From positions 29,522,654 through 29,586,653 of the forward strand of contig OX359250.1 in NCBI GenBank assembly GCA_947179485.1: DNA of 64,000 nucleotides, written 5' to 3'. Source of the DNA: Allacma fusca. Lineage: Eukaryota; Arthropoda; Collembola; Symphypleona; Sminthuridae. Position 1 is the first letter of the stretch; each line of letters opens with the position of its first letter. Shown piece by piece: positions 37,791-51,063 of this stretch. The notes under the pieces were generated by a model, which saw only the letters and a program-made list of their open reading frames with translations, did no database searches and had not been told where the DNA came from. The position numbers were made by a program, and so were the translations under genes.

Positions 37791-39569
37791 GCTTTCAGAA
37801 CTGTCAGGAGGACCTGTTTAAATTGGGTGTAACACATAAAATAGGATTATTAAACAAAGTAAAGTTTTGTGAGCTGAGGGTTCAAAGGGATTGTTCCATT
37901 TCAAGTAAATGTATATCTAATAATCTAATTCAAAACTTTGACCGTTTACTTTACGGATGGATTTGGAGGTCAGATATTTGTTTTATTTCAGAGGGGGGTA
38001 AAAATATGAATTCCTAAGGATTTTTCAAGGGCTGACTTGAATGAAATTTTGTAAAGTAATTTATCAGTTTTAAAGAAGGTCGTCATAAAAAATGTACCGG
38101 ACATCTTCTAGTTTTTCGTATCGATTAATAACTCTTCGCGTGACAATTGGGTGTCGCCGGGTCTTCTTTCTCTCCCTTGCTCCAGTTGTCTCGTTTGGGT
38201 ATGTAAGATGCTTGGGCCAGCTAGTAGTAGTGAAGTTAGTAAGTAGTAGGTTGGAAAGTGTGTTACAGTGTTCATAAAATGTCTCCAACCATGTTCACCC
38301 GCATCTATAGCATAGGGTTATTACCCACATGTAAGAAATGACTTGTCTTCTACACTCTGTGGATGTAAACCTGCTGCCACCTTAAACTGGTTTAATAGTT
38401 GCATCAAAAGCCAACTTTGTCTGACGTAAGCTACAGCAGGGAAGAAAGGATGCTATAATAATAACGTCAGATACAGCACCAGCCTGTACAAAAAGGACTT
38501 TGTATGTGTATGCTCTTGGGTGTATTGTACTCAGGGACAAATGGAAGGACTATGTACATACTCATGGAGGAGAAGTAGTTCAGAATAGGATATCATTCCC
38601 TCTGCTCTCGTCGTCGTCCACTCCCGCAGCCTCCTCTGCTAATGCTTATGCACGTAGGTATACATGTATCTACATGTGCACACATTCTTTATGAGGACTG
38701 AAGGTGATTTCAAGTGTGGTGACAGTGACGGCTGCCTGACTTCCAATAAACTATCTCTATCCTGGAAGAGACCCGCGTCAAGTCGAACAAAGTAGTAACA
38801 AAGAGCCTCTCTGAAACAGTTTCTGATTTTCTTGTTCCAAGAACACTTCCTTTAGTTCTAAAATCTCACCCTGTCCTCATTATTTTCTCATGGAAATGCA
38901 AGGTAATTTCTCAACAACAATTTTTCCTCTTCCGAAACCAAACCCCTACGTCGTCTCCGTCTCTCATGAATATTATATCATGTCTTTGAGGGAGGCTATT
39001 TACTTTCCAAACGAAAACAAATCAAATCCCCCCCAACATTATTTGTACACTCAACAAACGCCAGAGAAAACTTTCAGGGAACAAATATACATTCGGGTTT
39101 GTTTTGATTATCCTTTCTCCTTTTGTCTTTGTTGGGATGAGCCCCGGCCCTACCTGAGAGCCAAGCTAATTCTTATGTTTTAGTTTTATTGTACTGGGAG
39201 TACCGAGTTACGTCCCTGGACGACGACGGGAGTGGGGAATAAAACAAGAGAAAGTACGGAGGAATGGTCAAGGGAGACACACCTACAGATACCAACATAA
39301 ACTTTAAGGAGAAACGGACGACATCACTCTGGCACTCAAGGAATTGCTAGGGAAAGGAAAACGGAACTAGGAAAAAGGAGAGGACGAATGAGGGGAAAGC
39401 AAGAAAAAGGCACAAGGTTTGCTTTCGTATATATAATTTACGGACTCTGCTAAGGCCTACTGTTTGACAACGTGTGTACTCCAGGCAAACGGAGTGTGTA
39501 TTCCAGGCGAACAGAGGGTGTGTAGAGACGCGAGTGAGAGACCCAGGACTGCTATAGGGAAAATAGAGC

Positions 39570-39822
39570 GCGAGAGAGAGAGAGAGAGAGAGAGGCAGAA
39601 GAGAGAGAGAGAGAGAGAGGCAGAAGAGAGAGAGAGAGGAGAGAGAGAGAGAGAAAGCAAGGGGGAGGAAGAGAAAGCAGAGAATAAAAAATGTACGACT
39701 GAAATCGTCAAAAAGAAAGGTACAAGGTAGGACCAAAACCAGGACCATGCTGCTGTCTACATATAAGAGCATGCCTTTGTGTGTGTGAAGTGGAAGCAAC
39801 TCCGAGTACTTTCCCCCGAAAG

Positions 39823-39853
<31 letters not shown>

Positions 39854-40560
39854 AACAAATCCAGAGAGGAGAAAGCTGATACAGTATAGGTCTCTGCATA
39901 GGCCGAGCAGCATGTTTTATGAATCCTCACCATTCGAGGGAGAGTAGGCTCCTCGTTAAACTACTACCTTGTTCATGGGAATGAAGCAGAGATATGCTCT
40001 TCCGTGCACGTTCCCTCTTACGATGTAAGAATCAGGGTGAAATGGCTTCCTCAGCTGCTTATAGTATGTTCGAGGCTCGCTCGCGAAAACTACTACATTG
40101 CATTCGTATGAACATACAGAGAGAGAGAGAGAGAGAGAGAGAGTCAGTCACTCATACAGTGCACACATCCATAGCTATAAGAGATCCAGCGGGTGAGAGA
40201 GACAGACAGAGAGAGAGTGAGGGAGAAAGTGAGCACACTAGTAGCAGCAGCTCTCGACGTTCGTGGTAGAGACTCTGTGTGTAGAGGAGGGGAGACTCTC
40301 AGCCATATATGAAGACACACAGGCACTATTGTGAGTATACGGTGGGAGGCAAGAGAAAAGATCGTATTGAATTCTGTGTCCTGCCAACTGCGGATTCCGC
40401 GTATCGATCGGGACATTTTCCGCCAGTGAGCTAGGTTACCTACAAACTAACGGCTAGAGAATGTGAAGAGAGAGACTAGTGAGGACTCAACACACGACGA
40501 CGAGGAGCAAGAACCGAGAGAGAGAGAGAGAGACAGCAAGAGAGAGAGAGAGAGAGAGAG
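39570..40560. repeat. Cluster of GA tracts upstream of gene C
   Basis: Within 1 kb there are GA-rich runs at 39570-39655, 40118-40143, 40195-40232 (interrupted) and 40516-40560, plus a CA tract at 39822-39849. The last GA tract runs directly into TATATAG at 40561, some 430 bases before the gene C start codon. In insects, GA tracts near promoters bind GAGA factor; that role here is only a suggestion. Confidence 0.85.
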
Positions 40561-40992
40561 TATATAGTGTTGGGACGCCTGGTTTCGTGTAGTTAGTTAT
40601 CTGCAAGATTTACTTCCGTGTGCCACCACTCCCTCCGCTCCTGCAGCCGCCAAATGCAAAACGAACAGATTTAGTTTTTGTTGGCGTGAAAAACCCCTGA
40701 TTTCATCATAACTCGACTAACCTCTCAGTAGTTACTGTCCTCATCTGTTCAATAATTTTGAGTCGAGTCGAGAAGGAGAGAATCTTACCTCAAGCACTGT
40801 TCTTGTTCCCAGAGATTTTTACCATGGAAAATGAAAATGGTCTGGGCGTGACTGAAACCCATTTAAAATCCCTTGTGTGACAAACTCCAGTCAATTAACA
40901 AGCTTTTATCACTCATTTCCAATCTAATAGTTGGTGCGGTTTGGGGTTGGCAACTGATAGGAACTATCGAGTCAACACTATTGTGATATAGC

Positions 40993-42695
40993 ATGGCAGA
41001 TCCTTACTACCCGCGGGCACCGCCAGGTAATTCTTCTCAATCCTTTTCACTTTCTCTGGTCCTCCTTCCCTCCTTCCATGTGTGACGGGCGTCAAAAGTA
41101 GTGACCGAAGTCATGGAAGGAAACATACGGACCAGATATCATCTCCAGTCAATCTGTTCCATCTCAATAAACTCATGTATAACATAGTTGATCTAGCTCT
41201 GAGCCTCTGCTCAAAGGGGAAGAAACAACCGTTTTTCTCCATTTCTCATGCACAGGTCACCAATAACAGCAATCATTTAATTTCCTGCTGATAAAGTAAA
41301 AGGGAAAACACTCGCAGGGGCTTTCCACTTTTCAAGCCTTTCTTATGCGTTGATCCAAGATTTACCTTATACATAGATACGGGCCTACTCATATCTATCT
41401 ATATATGTACCTTAGGGAATTTAGATCCTACATAAACCTCTATAAATTCTCTCCAATGGAGCATCTTCCTTGCAGGAGTGTGCACATGAAGGGATGGCTG
41501 TATTAGTAGTGTGTTTTTTTTATGGCACATCAAGTAATCTTTGGAGGAGCATCCACCATAAATATCTGGTAGTATAAATATCTATCTGTAGTGCTCTGGG
41601 ATATCCCCTTTTACCTCCATGCATACTAGATATTCCATTCATACATGTAGATACTTATGAGCTGAGTATTTATCCCTACACAGCATTATTTTAGTGGGGA
41701 TGGAACGCCGGGCGACGAGGCTGGATGAACGGGTTAATTTCCCTATTTACGGAAAACTGTGAGGGGTTTTTATTAGCTTTTATTCCGAGAGTTACTCAGT
41801 TCATTAGGCATCTTATCAAAGGATATGTACATGTAATTATATATTTATTTCAAAGGAATGACTCTCTCTCTAAAAGTATGTTTGTTGGTGTTTGAGGAGC
41901 GGACTACAGCTCGGAAAGCCGTAATACAGGGATATAAGAAGTCAAAAAGGTAATTTAGGAACCATTGAGAGTACACAATAGTTGGGTGAGGAAAATGGTT
42001 GCAGTAAGATTAAGTCAGTTGTTCATGAAACTCTTGTTTTGAGGCTTGGAGTGTAACTTTGTTTTCGGAATAATGTTTATGGATTGCATCGACGGTGAAT
42101 AACATTATTATGACTATGGCGGTAGTTGAGAGGATGTGAGAACAGAGTGTCAGGGAAATTCGGAACAATGCCCCGTTGATATGATTCTTGTTGTTTTTGT
42201 TCGTCCTCCCCGGAGCAGTGGTGTGTGATAGCGTTTAATATGTACCCTTCACATTTAGAATTCGATCGACAAGTATCGAGTTACCCGAAGCTGTACCGAC
42301 CCGTCGTTTCCAACGACGACCATCATCACCATCATGGTCCATTCGTCCCGGTGCCTCTAAGCGACGTGATAACGGAGCAACCTATTCAGAGTTATGGTTC
42401 TCAAATTTCGACTGGACTACCTGTTACTTTTGGAACGAGCAGTAGTTCAAGACCGGGCCAAGCGTCTTCAATGATGTCACCAACTCAGATCGGTATCCCA
42501 CTTCCCGGACTCGAGATTCTCGACCGAATCCCCTTCCTCAAAGTTCACGACTTGGGTAAATTTAGTGGAAAACTTATTATTTTGCCTTGAGGCTCAACTT
42601 TTAACTTTTATAACCAAATGACTTCTCATTAGTAACGCTGTCTTGATAGACTGCTCCATACTACAGGCAAGTGAGTGAGGGGAGGGTAAGGGAAT

Positions 42696-42744
<49 letters not shown>

Positions 42745-45700
42745 GGAAAAGGAGATAGGGAGGAAAACATTCCATAAACTTTTTCTACTCTTCTCTCACT
42801 GGGTATGTCCGCACGGATGTGCTTTCCCTCCACACACTTTCGTCTTTACTTTATCTCTTTCTCATCTCCTTTTGCCTTAAACCTCTCTAACACCCGCGAA
42901 CACACGTCCGTAGAATTCCTAATCAAGGCGGTTTCAAAGGGCGTTTAAGAAATTAATGAATTCCTTATTGAATATTTAATACCATTCATTAATTTAAAAC
43001 CCGAAATTCCCTTGATTGTTCTCTAATACGCACCGTCTTTGTGACCGTCTGACTTGATGGGACTCACTAATCTGTCATTTGAATTATCCAGGACTGTTTT
43101 CGGGAGGCTCCATTTGTTCACCTGGCTATCGAATACATAACATGCAGGGGGACATGGTTCTTCGGGGTAAAACCGACACGCTCTTCTGTCCTTTCGACTC
43201 CAAACACAAGTCCGTCTTCATTAAGGACCTCAATGAAGAAGTTATATTTCAAGTCAAATTCACTCCATCAATTTGCGAGTGTGACTCGGAGGTGAGTTTT
43301 CCCTATATCTTACTCTCGTCACTTACCACCATCTCTCACAATCAATCAGTCTCCCCTTATCCTCGCAGATCTCCATAAATTCCCTCCTGCTATCATTGAC
43401 AAGGCCAGACACTCATCAAAATACCAGCATCTCTGGGACTAGCTCTCTCTCTCCCTCTCTATATTTTTATAGAAACCTTTCAAATCTTTTTATCAAGCTT
43501 TTATAATGCAATAGTATTTACTATCCCTTTTACTGTACCCTGCTACTATCAAACAAAAACTGCCGTAGGGTAGCAAAAAAAAAAAAGAAAGGGAAAGGAG
43601 TACCAAAAGGCACACAAATCATCTCACAACCATGCAAATGCCAAATATCCATCAGCATTAGAAACCTCAGTAGGAAGACCGGGGACGAACAAATGGGAAG
43701 TATGCATTAGAGCTAAACTCCCAAATATAAAGTACGGAAGCATACAAATGACAAATATGTACGTAGTAAAATTAGAACTATATAAATGAAGGAAGCCGAG
43801 AAAAATACAAGTGCAGAGGCGTCCTTGTGTGTTGGCAGGATGAAAGGGATTTGTAGCTATAGCAAGTGCCGTAATAGTAGCACCTTATAAACTCCAACCG
43901 ATTCTGGAAAGCCCCGAAACTTCAATTTGTTCAAAGTCCAGAAAAACTAGGATGTGTGAGGAAATCAATGGAAATCGGCATGAAAGAATCAATTAGAAGG
44001 ATGGGAGCTATACTCTGAAGGCGAGGGAAGCTAGGGTGAAAGTGTGAGTGTGTGTATTGGAGCAAAAGAAACCCTACACATAGAAATCCCCAAAACCAGG
44101 TGAATGGTATCACACCATATATAGAAAGTTAAAGACGGGAGTGTAGATATAGATACTATGTGTGTACACATGGAACGCCCTAATGTTACCACCCACTCCT
44201 CCAGGGACAAAAAAAAACGTTGGAGATGATTGAGAGAAACTAATGAAATCGTTCCAACTGTTTCGATCATATAGTCGTTACTGTAGATGGATACATGTAC
44301 GTGGAAGTGCCAGAGGAAATGTGTAACTGCTCTGTAAGTGTGTAGAAAACTCTAGCAAACAAATGAGGGAGCGATAAAATGATTGTGCCACTACCACTGA
44401 AAAAAAAAGAAGAAGTTAGAGTCATTTGAAATTTCCTAAGTTATATGATTGCCATATGGAAAAAATTAAGATGAATAAACTTTCTCCCCCGACTATTGCT
44501 CCTGCACTTGACTCCTGTCCCTGAAACTGTAACTACTTTTACTTAAATTATAAGTAGCTGGTTCATTCTAGATGACATTTCCATATTAGAACTTAGACTT
44601 GATGAATTATTGCATTTGTATTTCCTTTGAAAAATGTATACCCCTTTGTATTTTAATTGTCTACTCCGATATATAATTATATTTCCTTGGGATGAGAGAA
44701 TCTATGCAATGACTATAAATTATCTTATCAATTACAATATATACCCACGTGATCCATACATGGATTTCAGAGAAGCATAATTTGGGGAGAGTATGTTTGA
44801 ATAATACTGAAGACTCTGGCCCTGCTGGTTGCTCTAATGAGATGATTGGTAAAAGTTTTGCATAGATTTCCTGTGGATTGTTATATATATAGATACATAA
44901 TTATGCATGTGTATGTGTGACTCTGTAGGAGAAGCGATGCTTTGCTGTATTTTCTCCCGTCTATGAAAATCCATTCGGTGCAGTCATGTTTGAAGCTGGG
45001 CAGTTGAAGTACTCCTTGAAAATCCTGAACGCACTCGAGGGAGAAACATTTGCTGTACAATTCCTTGGGAGCTCGGATATCTCGGTGAGTACTAAATATG
45101 TCTTACGGTTATGTGCACCTTTTTGGTCCTCCACCATAAGCATTGTGGCCTCACGTTCCTTGGACTTATGTGCTTACGGGAGCTTCATATGTATATATCT
45201 ATATGTGTAGTTACCCATCTGTAGATATGTATTTATGTATGTGTGGAGACTCAAGCTCGACGGCTTTTCCGCTTCATGGAAATTGCAACTGATATGTTAC
45301 TATCGAATTCATTCTAATCTGATCCCTCATATACGTTTCTTGAGTACTCAAAGTCTCCATTTTCTGTCTTTATCTCTTGCCTTTTATGACCCTATTGTTT
45401 CGCCGTCCTTCCTCACTGTACGATTTCCTGGCTCACATGCTATGGAGGAGCGGGCGGCGGACGCAGTTATTATTCCTGAGACCCTCCAACAGTACAGCTG
45501 GTAGGGACCTCCTCCTGAGGTACTCTCAGTGTAGGGTTTTGGAGGAAGGGAAGGAGAGCCGGAGATTCCTTTCTCTCTGTCGTTTTTATTTTGGGCGGGA
45601 GGAGAAAGAACAAAAGCTCATACAATTTTTTTTTTCGATGTAAATACTCGCAGATCAAAGGAGCTGATGGAACGATTGTAGCCATCATCAATATACAGAG

Positions 45701-46873
45701 GAAACGAGGAGAAACTCTCAAGTACACGTTGACTTTTACCGAAGAAATCAGCTCAGCAAACAAAGCCCTCTTCCTTGGCTGCATCGTTACTCTCGTAATA
45801 ATCATCTCTTCACTATCTCTTTTCACCATTTTATTTCATTTCGCTCTCCAATTCACATTTGATAGTCTCTCCGGCCTTATAGCACTCTCCTCACTCTTTA
45901 CTCCTCACTCCTCACACACACACACGCAGTCACCATCCAAGTTCCTTCAAGATCAAGTCAAGTGTCTGGTTACAAAACGGTTTACATGCGTTTGCTCTTT
46001 GAGTTCAAAAACGGGTTTAAGTCCTTTAAAATAACGATTTTAACAACCACTCCCCAACCCCACACTTGGAAAAAAAAGAGCCCACTGTAATTCATTTTCT
46101 CCAGCAATCATTTCCAAGTGTGATATCATCTCCGGGTCGTCCCGAGGTTTACTACTTTTTACGTTCCCCTCAAACCGTGATGAAAAAAGTGTTACAGCCG
46201 GAGTTAATGCTCTTGGCCCCGTTTCCCTGATTTTTCTCAACTTTCCAACCCCCCAAAAACTTAGCATAAAGTTTTAACAAAGGATTTAGATGGACCTTTG
46301 CCGTTTACCATAGGGATTTAACCCGGGCTTTCAACAGGGAGCTTATGATGGCGCCTCAAAATGAGTTTTCCCCGTGTTGCACTCAAACACCTCGTAGCGG
46401 CTCAGAAAGGACTTTATAGTTGTCTATTGTGAGGCCCTATCACCGGTAGTAGTAGGAGTATAAAGTATATAGGACTAGATAGTAGTAGTAAAATGGGGGA
46501 ATGGAAGAGAGCCGTGCTTGCCAAATACTATTTGAACCCTTGACAACTATCTAAATATCATACAAAAGGGAAAAAAAATTGCTGATACCATTGGTCTCCA
46601 CCTTTCCCCAACGATTTGCATTCCACCACACCAAACGTTCCCACTTGAGAAAGCTGGAGGCTCAAGCAATGAAGCAGAAGTAATATTGAGATTTGGGAGG
46701 ATTCCCTGTCCTTTCCATAAGCTAGTGTAGAATGACTGGAGGAGAAAAAAAGAGAAAGATGGACAAATCCTCATGGAAAAAAAAAATGAGCAGATCTAAA
46801 ACAAATCATGTGGTCAGGATTTTTTGAGCCCATGGGATGAATAGCTTAAATTGTATTCCTGTCTCTCTCTCTC

Positions 46874-46917
<44 letters not shown>

Positions 46918-47110
46918 CAGGAATGAATGACATGGAATATGCGGAGTGTAAAAATAACTTTATTTTCTGTCTTTTCAGGATTTGGTGAGCTGTGAGGCTG
47001 ATTGTAGTAAATGCATTTGCCTTTCACCGTTTCTCGTCGGATGTCTCACTATCCTAGGATTAACCTTGTTTTCCCATACAGCCACAACTAAAACCAGCTC
47101 TATTAAGTAG
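40993..47110 (+). CDS. Scramblase-like gene C (divergent phospholipid scramblase family)
   Basis: Six exons are predicted: 40993-41026, 42232-42555, 43092-43291, 44929-45084, 45654-45794 and 46979-47110. They splice in frame to 328 aa. This copy shows the family best. The Pro-rich N-terminus (PYYPRAPP) and a low-complexity region with five histidines are followed by LPGLEILDRIPFLKV (about residues 102-116), close to the PLSCR consensus PGLEYL..I..L.V. Then come YRIHNMQGDMVLRG and FIKDLNEEVIFQV (exon 3), RCFAVFSPVYENPFGAV (exon 4), and a hydrophobic stretch KALFLGCIVTL closing exon 5. Exon 6 adds a cysteine cluster (C290, C294, C297, C299) and a last hydrophobic segment (about 303-317). Exon 1 is 34 bases and exon 4 is 156 bases, exactly as in gene A, with identical intron phases (1,1,0,0,0). 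The exon 2 acceptor was chosen because a nearby alternative would give a stop. The calcium-binding loop of PLSCR1 is not seen. Confidence 0.8.
42695..42744. repeat. (GA)n microsatellite in gene C intron 2
   Basis: A nearly perfect GA tract of about 50 bases, interrupted once by AAAG. Confidence 0.95.
46862..46914. repeat. (TC)n microsatellite in gene C intron 5
   Basis: A TC tract with one CCC interruption, ending about 65 bases before the exon 6 acceptor. Confidence 0.95.
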
Positions 47111-49940
47111 TAAAACGTTAATAGTTCACAAATGCACGGACACACAGACAGACAGACACACAGACAGTCACACACACCTACACAAACAAGCACAGACACA
47201 CGCAGACACGCATGGACAAGAAGAGACCGACACCGTAACTCGGTTACAGTTCCGAGACACATAATTATGACATGTCCCATCCCACGTCAGTACCCGCAGT
47301 AGGACACGTAATTACAAGAACGTCCCCCCTTTTTTGATGAAAGTAATTTCCCACAAAAATTGAAACTAGCCTTCCCAACATTGGAAAATATCTCACGCCC
47401 CCTCGGACTATAAAGGGATTGATTTCTGACTGTGGGAGTCCTCACCGGAAATCTCCCTCCATGCCCTGTCTCCAACCAGAACTAGAACTTTGGGGTGTTT
47501 TCTCAACCACAAAAGTATTTGTATGTACAATTTCCTTCATACCAAAACTAAATCTGCCAGCTTCGTTATTGTGATCGCACCGGTGCGAAATGTCAAGTGA
47601 GCAATACACACAGTAAAACTTAAAAAAAAAAAAGAAACTGTCAGAGACTAAGAGTTCCAAAAGAATTTACAGACCGAGAATCAATCTCCAAAACAAAAAC
47701 TGATCTTATCTATTACAAAATGTCACATGAAACAAGTTTTTGTCACAAAAAAGTCACTTGTCTCAAATTGTTTGTGTCACCAAAAAAAACAAACGATGAC
47801 TGTGGTACGCCGCTATACACATGTACTAAAATAAGAATCAAGGCAAGTATTAATAGACAAAAAAAAAATCTCAGAACCAAAAGATTTCAGATTCAAAAGA
47901 TATACACTAATACAATATTAATACTCTTTAGGTTTTGACCTCGTAGCCTATAAACATACTACTAGGATATAAGCTCATAGGTGAAGACATACAATCTTTT
48001 ACACAAGCTGTTGGAACGAGATTGAAACGAACATTATTTCATAGAATTGAAGCAAAAAGGACAAAGAAAATATAGGACTTTAGAGAGGAAATTCCTAGGA
48101 TAGACATATTTAACAAGCACATTTTAAATATATCGTGTGAACATACAATATAAATATACTTATATTAAAAAAAAACGGAACTCATACAAGGTTATTTATT
48201 GAATTCTAAAATATAAAATATGTAATTAATTATTATTATTATTATTATTATTATCCATTTTACTAGGTGAATATTTTATTTAAAGATAAGTCTCTATATA
48301 CACTCATTCCAAGTACTTCTAGTTCCAAGATGACTGTAGCATTTTACTCGAGGAGTATGATATGGGAGTATTACAATTAAGAGAGGTAACAAGGTTGTGT
48401 ACATATTATGTAAATACATACATCAAGTTTTGTGAGAGAACAAAAACTTGTCGGAAAAAAAAAGAGTTAACTATATTTCTCTGATTTGGAATGTTAATAT
48501 TACGGTCCGTTCATCGACAAGAACCGGACTACTAAGGTTTCAAAAAAGATAAAAAATTATAATCTGTAAGAAGAAAGAAAATGATACTCAATAGTGAAGT
48601 CAAAAAGTTAGATAAATCGCACATTGATTATTCAACTGAACTATATTGTAAACAGGGATACAAAATATTGAGATTAGGGTGTAGAAAGTTTTAAAACAAA
48701 TTCATACATACATCAACATACATAAGTAATTAATTATTTGTAGAGGTTGTCCGGAAAGGGAAATATTTGAAAATCATGAGCAAGTTTGTAGTTTTTATTT
48801 ACACTCTATATGAAACTCTAATGCTAACTCTATACTATATAATGTCAAGTACTACTAAAAAGTGCTAAAAAAAACCGCTCCACCTATAAAAAAAACTATG
48901 CCCATTACAATTCAAACTGTTACATGATATAACTCGGGGTAAGTATTAAGGAAAGAGTTTTTGTTTTGCTGAGGAAAAAAAATATTATGATACTATATCT
49001 ATAATAATAATAATAATAATAATTAAAATGGGAAAAATAAAAATGAAATTAATCATTACTCATGTTACTAAAAAAATGCTGTTTCTGATAAAAGAATTTT
49101 TTCTATTATTATAAACATTATATCCATCCGTAGACGGTAGTTCGAAATGAGACACACAAAAAAAACGGGAGAGTAGTGCTTCAGCTACTTACGACATACT
49201 ACTACACTCAAGAGATGAAAAACACGGGAAACTACTGATCACATTGACAAGAAATGTAAAAGGGTACAACTATACAGACAGACGGGAAAAATAGAGAGTC
49301 TCTCTTCCGAGAATGCACTGACGTATGTAAACATGGGGAAGGGGAAAAAAAAGCTCCTATCAAAAATGTATCTATGGAGCCCTGGCTCTCGGAGATACAT
49401 ACATATATGTGTCTATGTACCCATGCATATGTAAAAGTGAAACCAATCCGCTACACTGCACTCCTCCTCGGGAGATTGCAGGAATTATTGGTTCCTTCAT
49501 CGATACGTCCACAAGAATGTAACACTCATGTTATCAAGTCATGAGGGGGAAAAGAAAGAGAAGAGAAATGGATGGAGAAGAATACTACAAGTGATGGGAA
49601 AATTTTTCCACTCAAGACTCCACAAAAGCCATGGAGGGAGAGAAGACAGAGAAGTGAAAGGAAATGTTGAAAAGAGAAGAACGCTTAAAAACCACAAACA
49701 TATTATAGTATATGTATGACATGTGATGTAAAATGTGGAGTTTTAACCCAAAAAAAACGTGATTGTACGTATAAAATGTATACGAGAGTAATAAAAAAAA
49801 AGTTTTTGCTCAAAAAATATAGCTTTTATTTACATTCCTCCTCTCCCTACACTTCCCATTTATTTCACGCCCAGCTTTTTTTATCGGTCTCTCATGAAGG
49901 ATAAATAGTGCAGTGGCAAATGCATACAATCCCTCCAGAG

Positions 49941-49947
49941 AGAGAGC

Positions 49948-50038
<91 letters not shown>

Positions 50039-50062
50039 TGAGAGAGAGAGAGAGAGAGAGAG
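49941..50062. repeat. Compound (GA)n microsatellite
   Basis: About 120 bases of GA broken at intervals by a repeated GCGAGT interruption, suggesting a higher-order duplication of an interrupted tract. Confidence 0.95.
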
Positions 50063-51054
50063 GAGTCAGTTTTGTTCCCGAATCACAACAGGAAAAACCT
50101 AAATGAGAGCATTGAGCGGGACTCCAAATATGGAGGAAGAGGAACAGAGCCCGAAATAAATAGCTGGAGAGCTAATGCTTCCACACAAGCTCCGGAGTAC
50201 ATAACACGGGATGAGTAGCCCGGAGAATAGGCTCGAATCACAAGGGATAGAATGACTACTTCAAAGGTACAGTCGTAATGAAAAGTACAGTCATTTTATC
50301 AAGAGTACATTTGTTCTTCTTTGGGGGGGAGATGTATGTACTTTTAGCAGTAAATTAAACACAAGTCACAAATAGGCATGATTTGAAGGAAGACTCTCCC
50401 TGAACATGAGTATTGTGAAATGAGAGTTATTGAAGGGGAACAACACACTTACAGGGGACTTTTCATATACACACATGTACATAATTACCTACATCCAAAA
50501 GACGGACTGTGGAAGATACATATGAAAATTGAGAAGTTCCGGGGGAGTAGATACCACATGTGAAAAAACATTGTTGAAACACCTTGAACAAGGACCATGT
50601 ACATGATTAACTTCCTCATCATTATTATGTAGATACATCAGAGGTTTTCTAAAATTGGGTCACTCCAGAGGGGTTAGGTTGACAGGGACTGGAATTCATG
50701 GGTTTTTAGCACGCTATTTAAAACAGGGGGCTACATTGACATTATGCAGACATCTCATAGTGACATTGTATCCTCCATCTCACATCTGTATCCATCACTT
50801 GAATGTATGTATAAAATTATGTATGTACGTGTGAGGATCCATCCTTGGAGTACACAAGTGGCTTCCTGGTTCTCCTCATATTGAATTTTTTTTTTTCAAT
50901 CCCGCGTCTCACTGAACACGTCCAGGAAGGTCTGGAATGAGCTTGAGGACAGGAGAAATTCCCTATCTCTAACCTTACCCCTGGGTAGTTTAATGAACAA
51001 CATGGTACTAAATGAGTGTGGGAGTGTAGTGGAAAAGATTGCTTAATCATTGAA

Positions 51055-51060
51055 TTTATT
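51055..51060 (-). terminator. Possible polyadenylation signal of the minus-strand gene
   Basis: AATAAA on the minus strand starts three bases after the stop codon at 51064. That is unusually close, so a later signal may be used instead. Confidence 0.25.
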
Positions 51061-51063
51061 TTA

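Larger units (their letters stand above)
27232..40992. other. 13.8-kb spacer between genes B and C without a recognised gene
   Basis: AT-rich sequence in which I find no exon resembling the flanking scramblase-like genes and no other domain. It holds GA tracts (28958-28995, 36752-36786), GT tracts (about 32213-32232 and 32619-32641), an interrupted CT tract (about 34841-34886), the 25-bp tandem repeat at 37651-37790, the inverted repeats at 36559-36624, the GA cluster before gene C, and a signal-peptide-like open frame at 37107-37301. Open frames within simple repeats were disregarded. Confidence 0.6.
47111..51063. other. Convergent spacer between gene C and the unrecognised minus-strand gene
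   Basis: About 4 kb that must hold the 3' ends of two converging genes. It is very AT-rich. It contains a CA/CAGA-rich stretch (about 47134-47210), an ATT triplet run (about 48232-48254), an ATA run (about 49000-49022) and long GA tracts (49941-50062). No coding exon is supported; the arginine/glutamate-repeat frame over 49941-50062 is a microsatellite artefact. Confidence 0.6.

Noticed and set aside
39464-39913. Open frames on both strands rich in Arg-Glu or Ser-Leu
   Set aside because: They are produced by GA/TC microsatellites that lack stop codons.
45795-46034. Read-through of gene C exon 5
   Set aside because: A and B both splice at the homologous position and the last exon is retained in all three genes, so the read-through is intronic.
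49908-50102. An Arg-Glu repeat protein frame
   Set aside because: It is a direct translation of the compound GA microsatellite.
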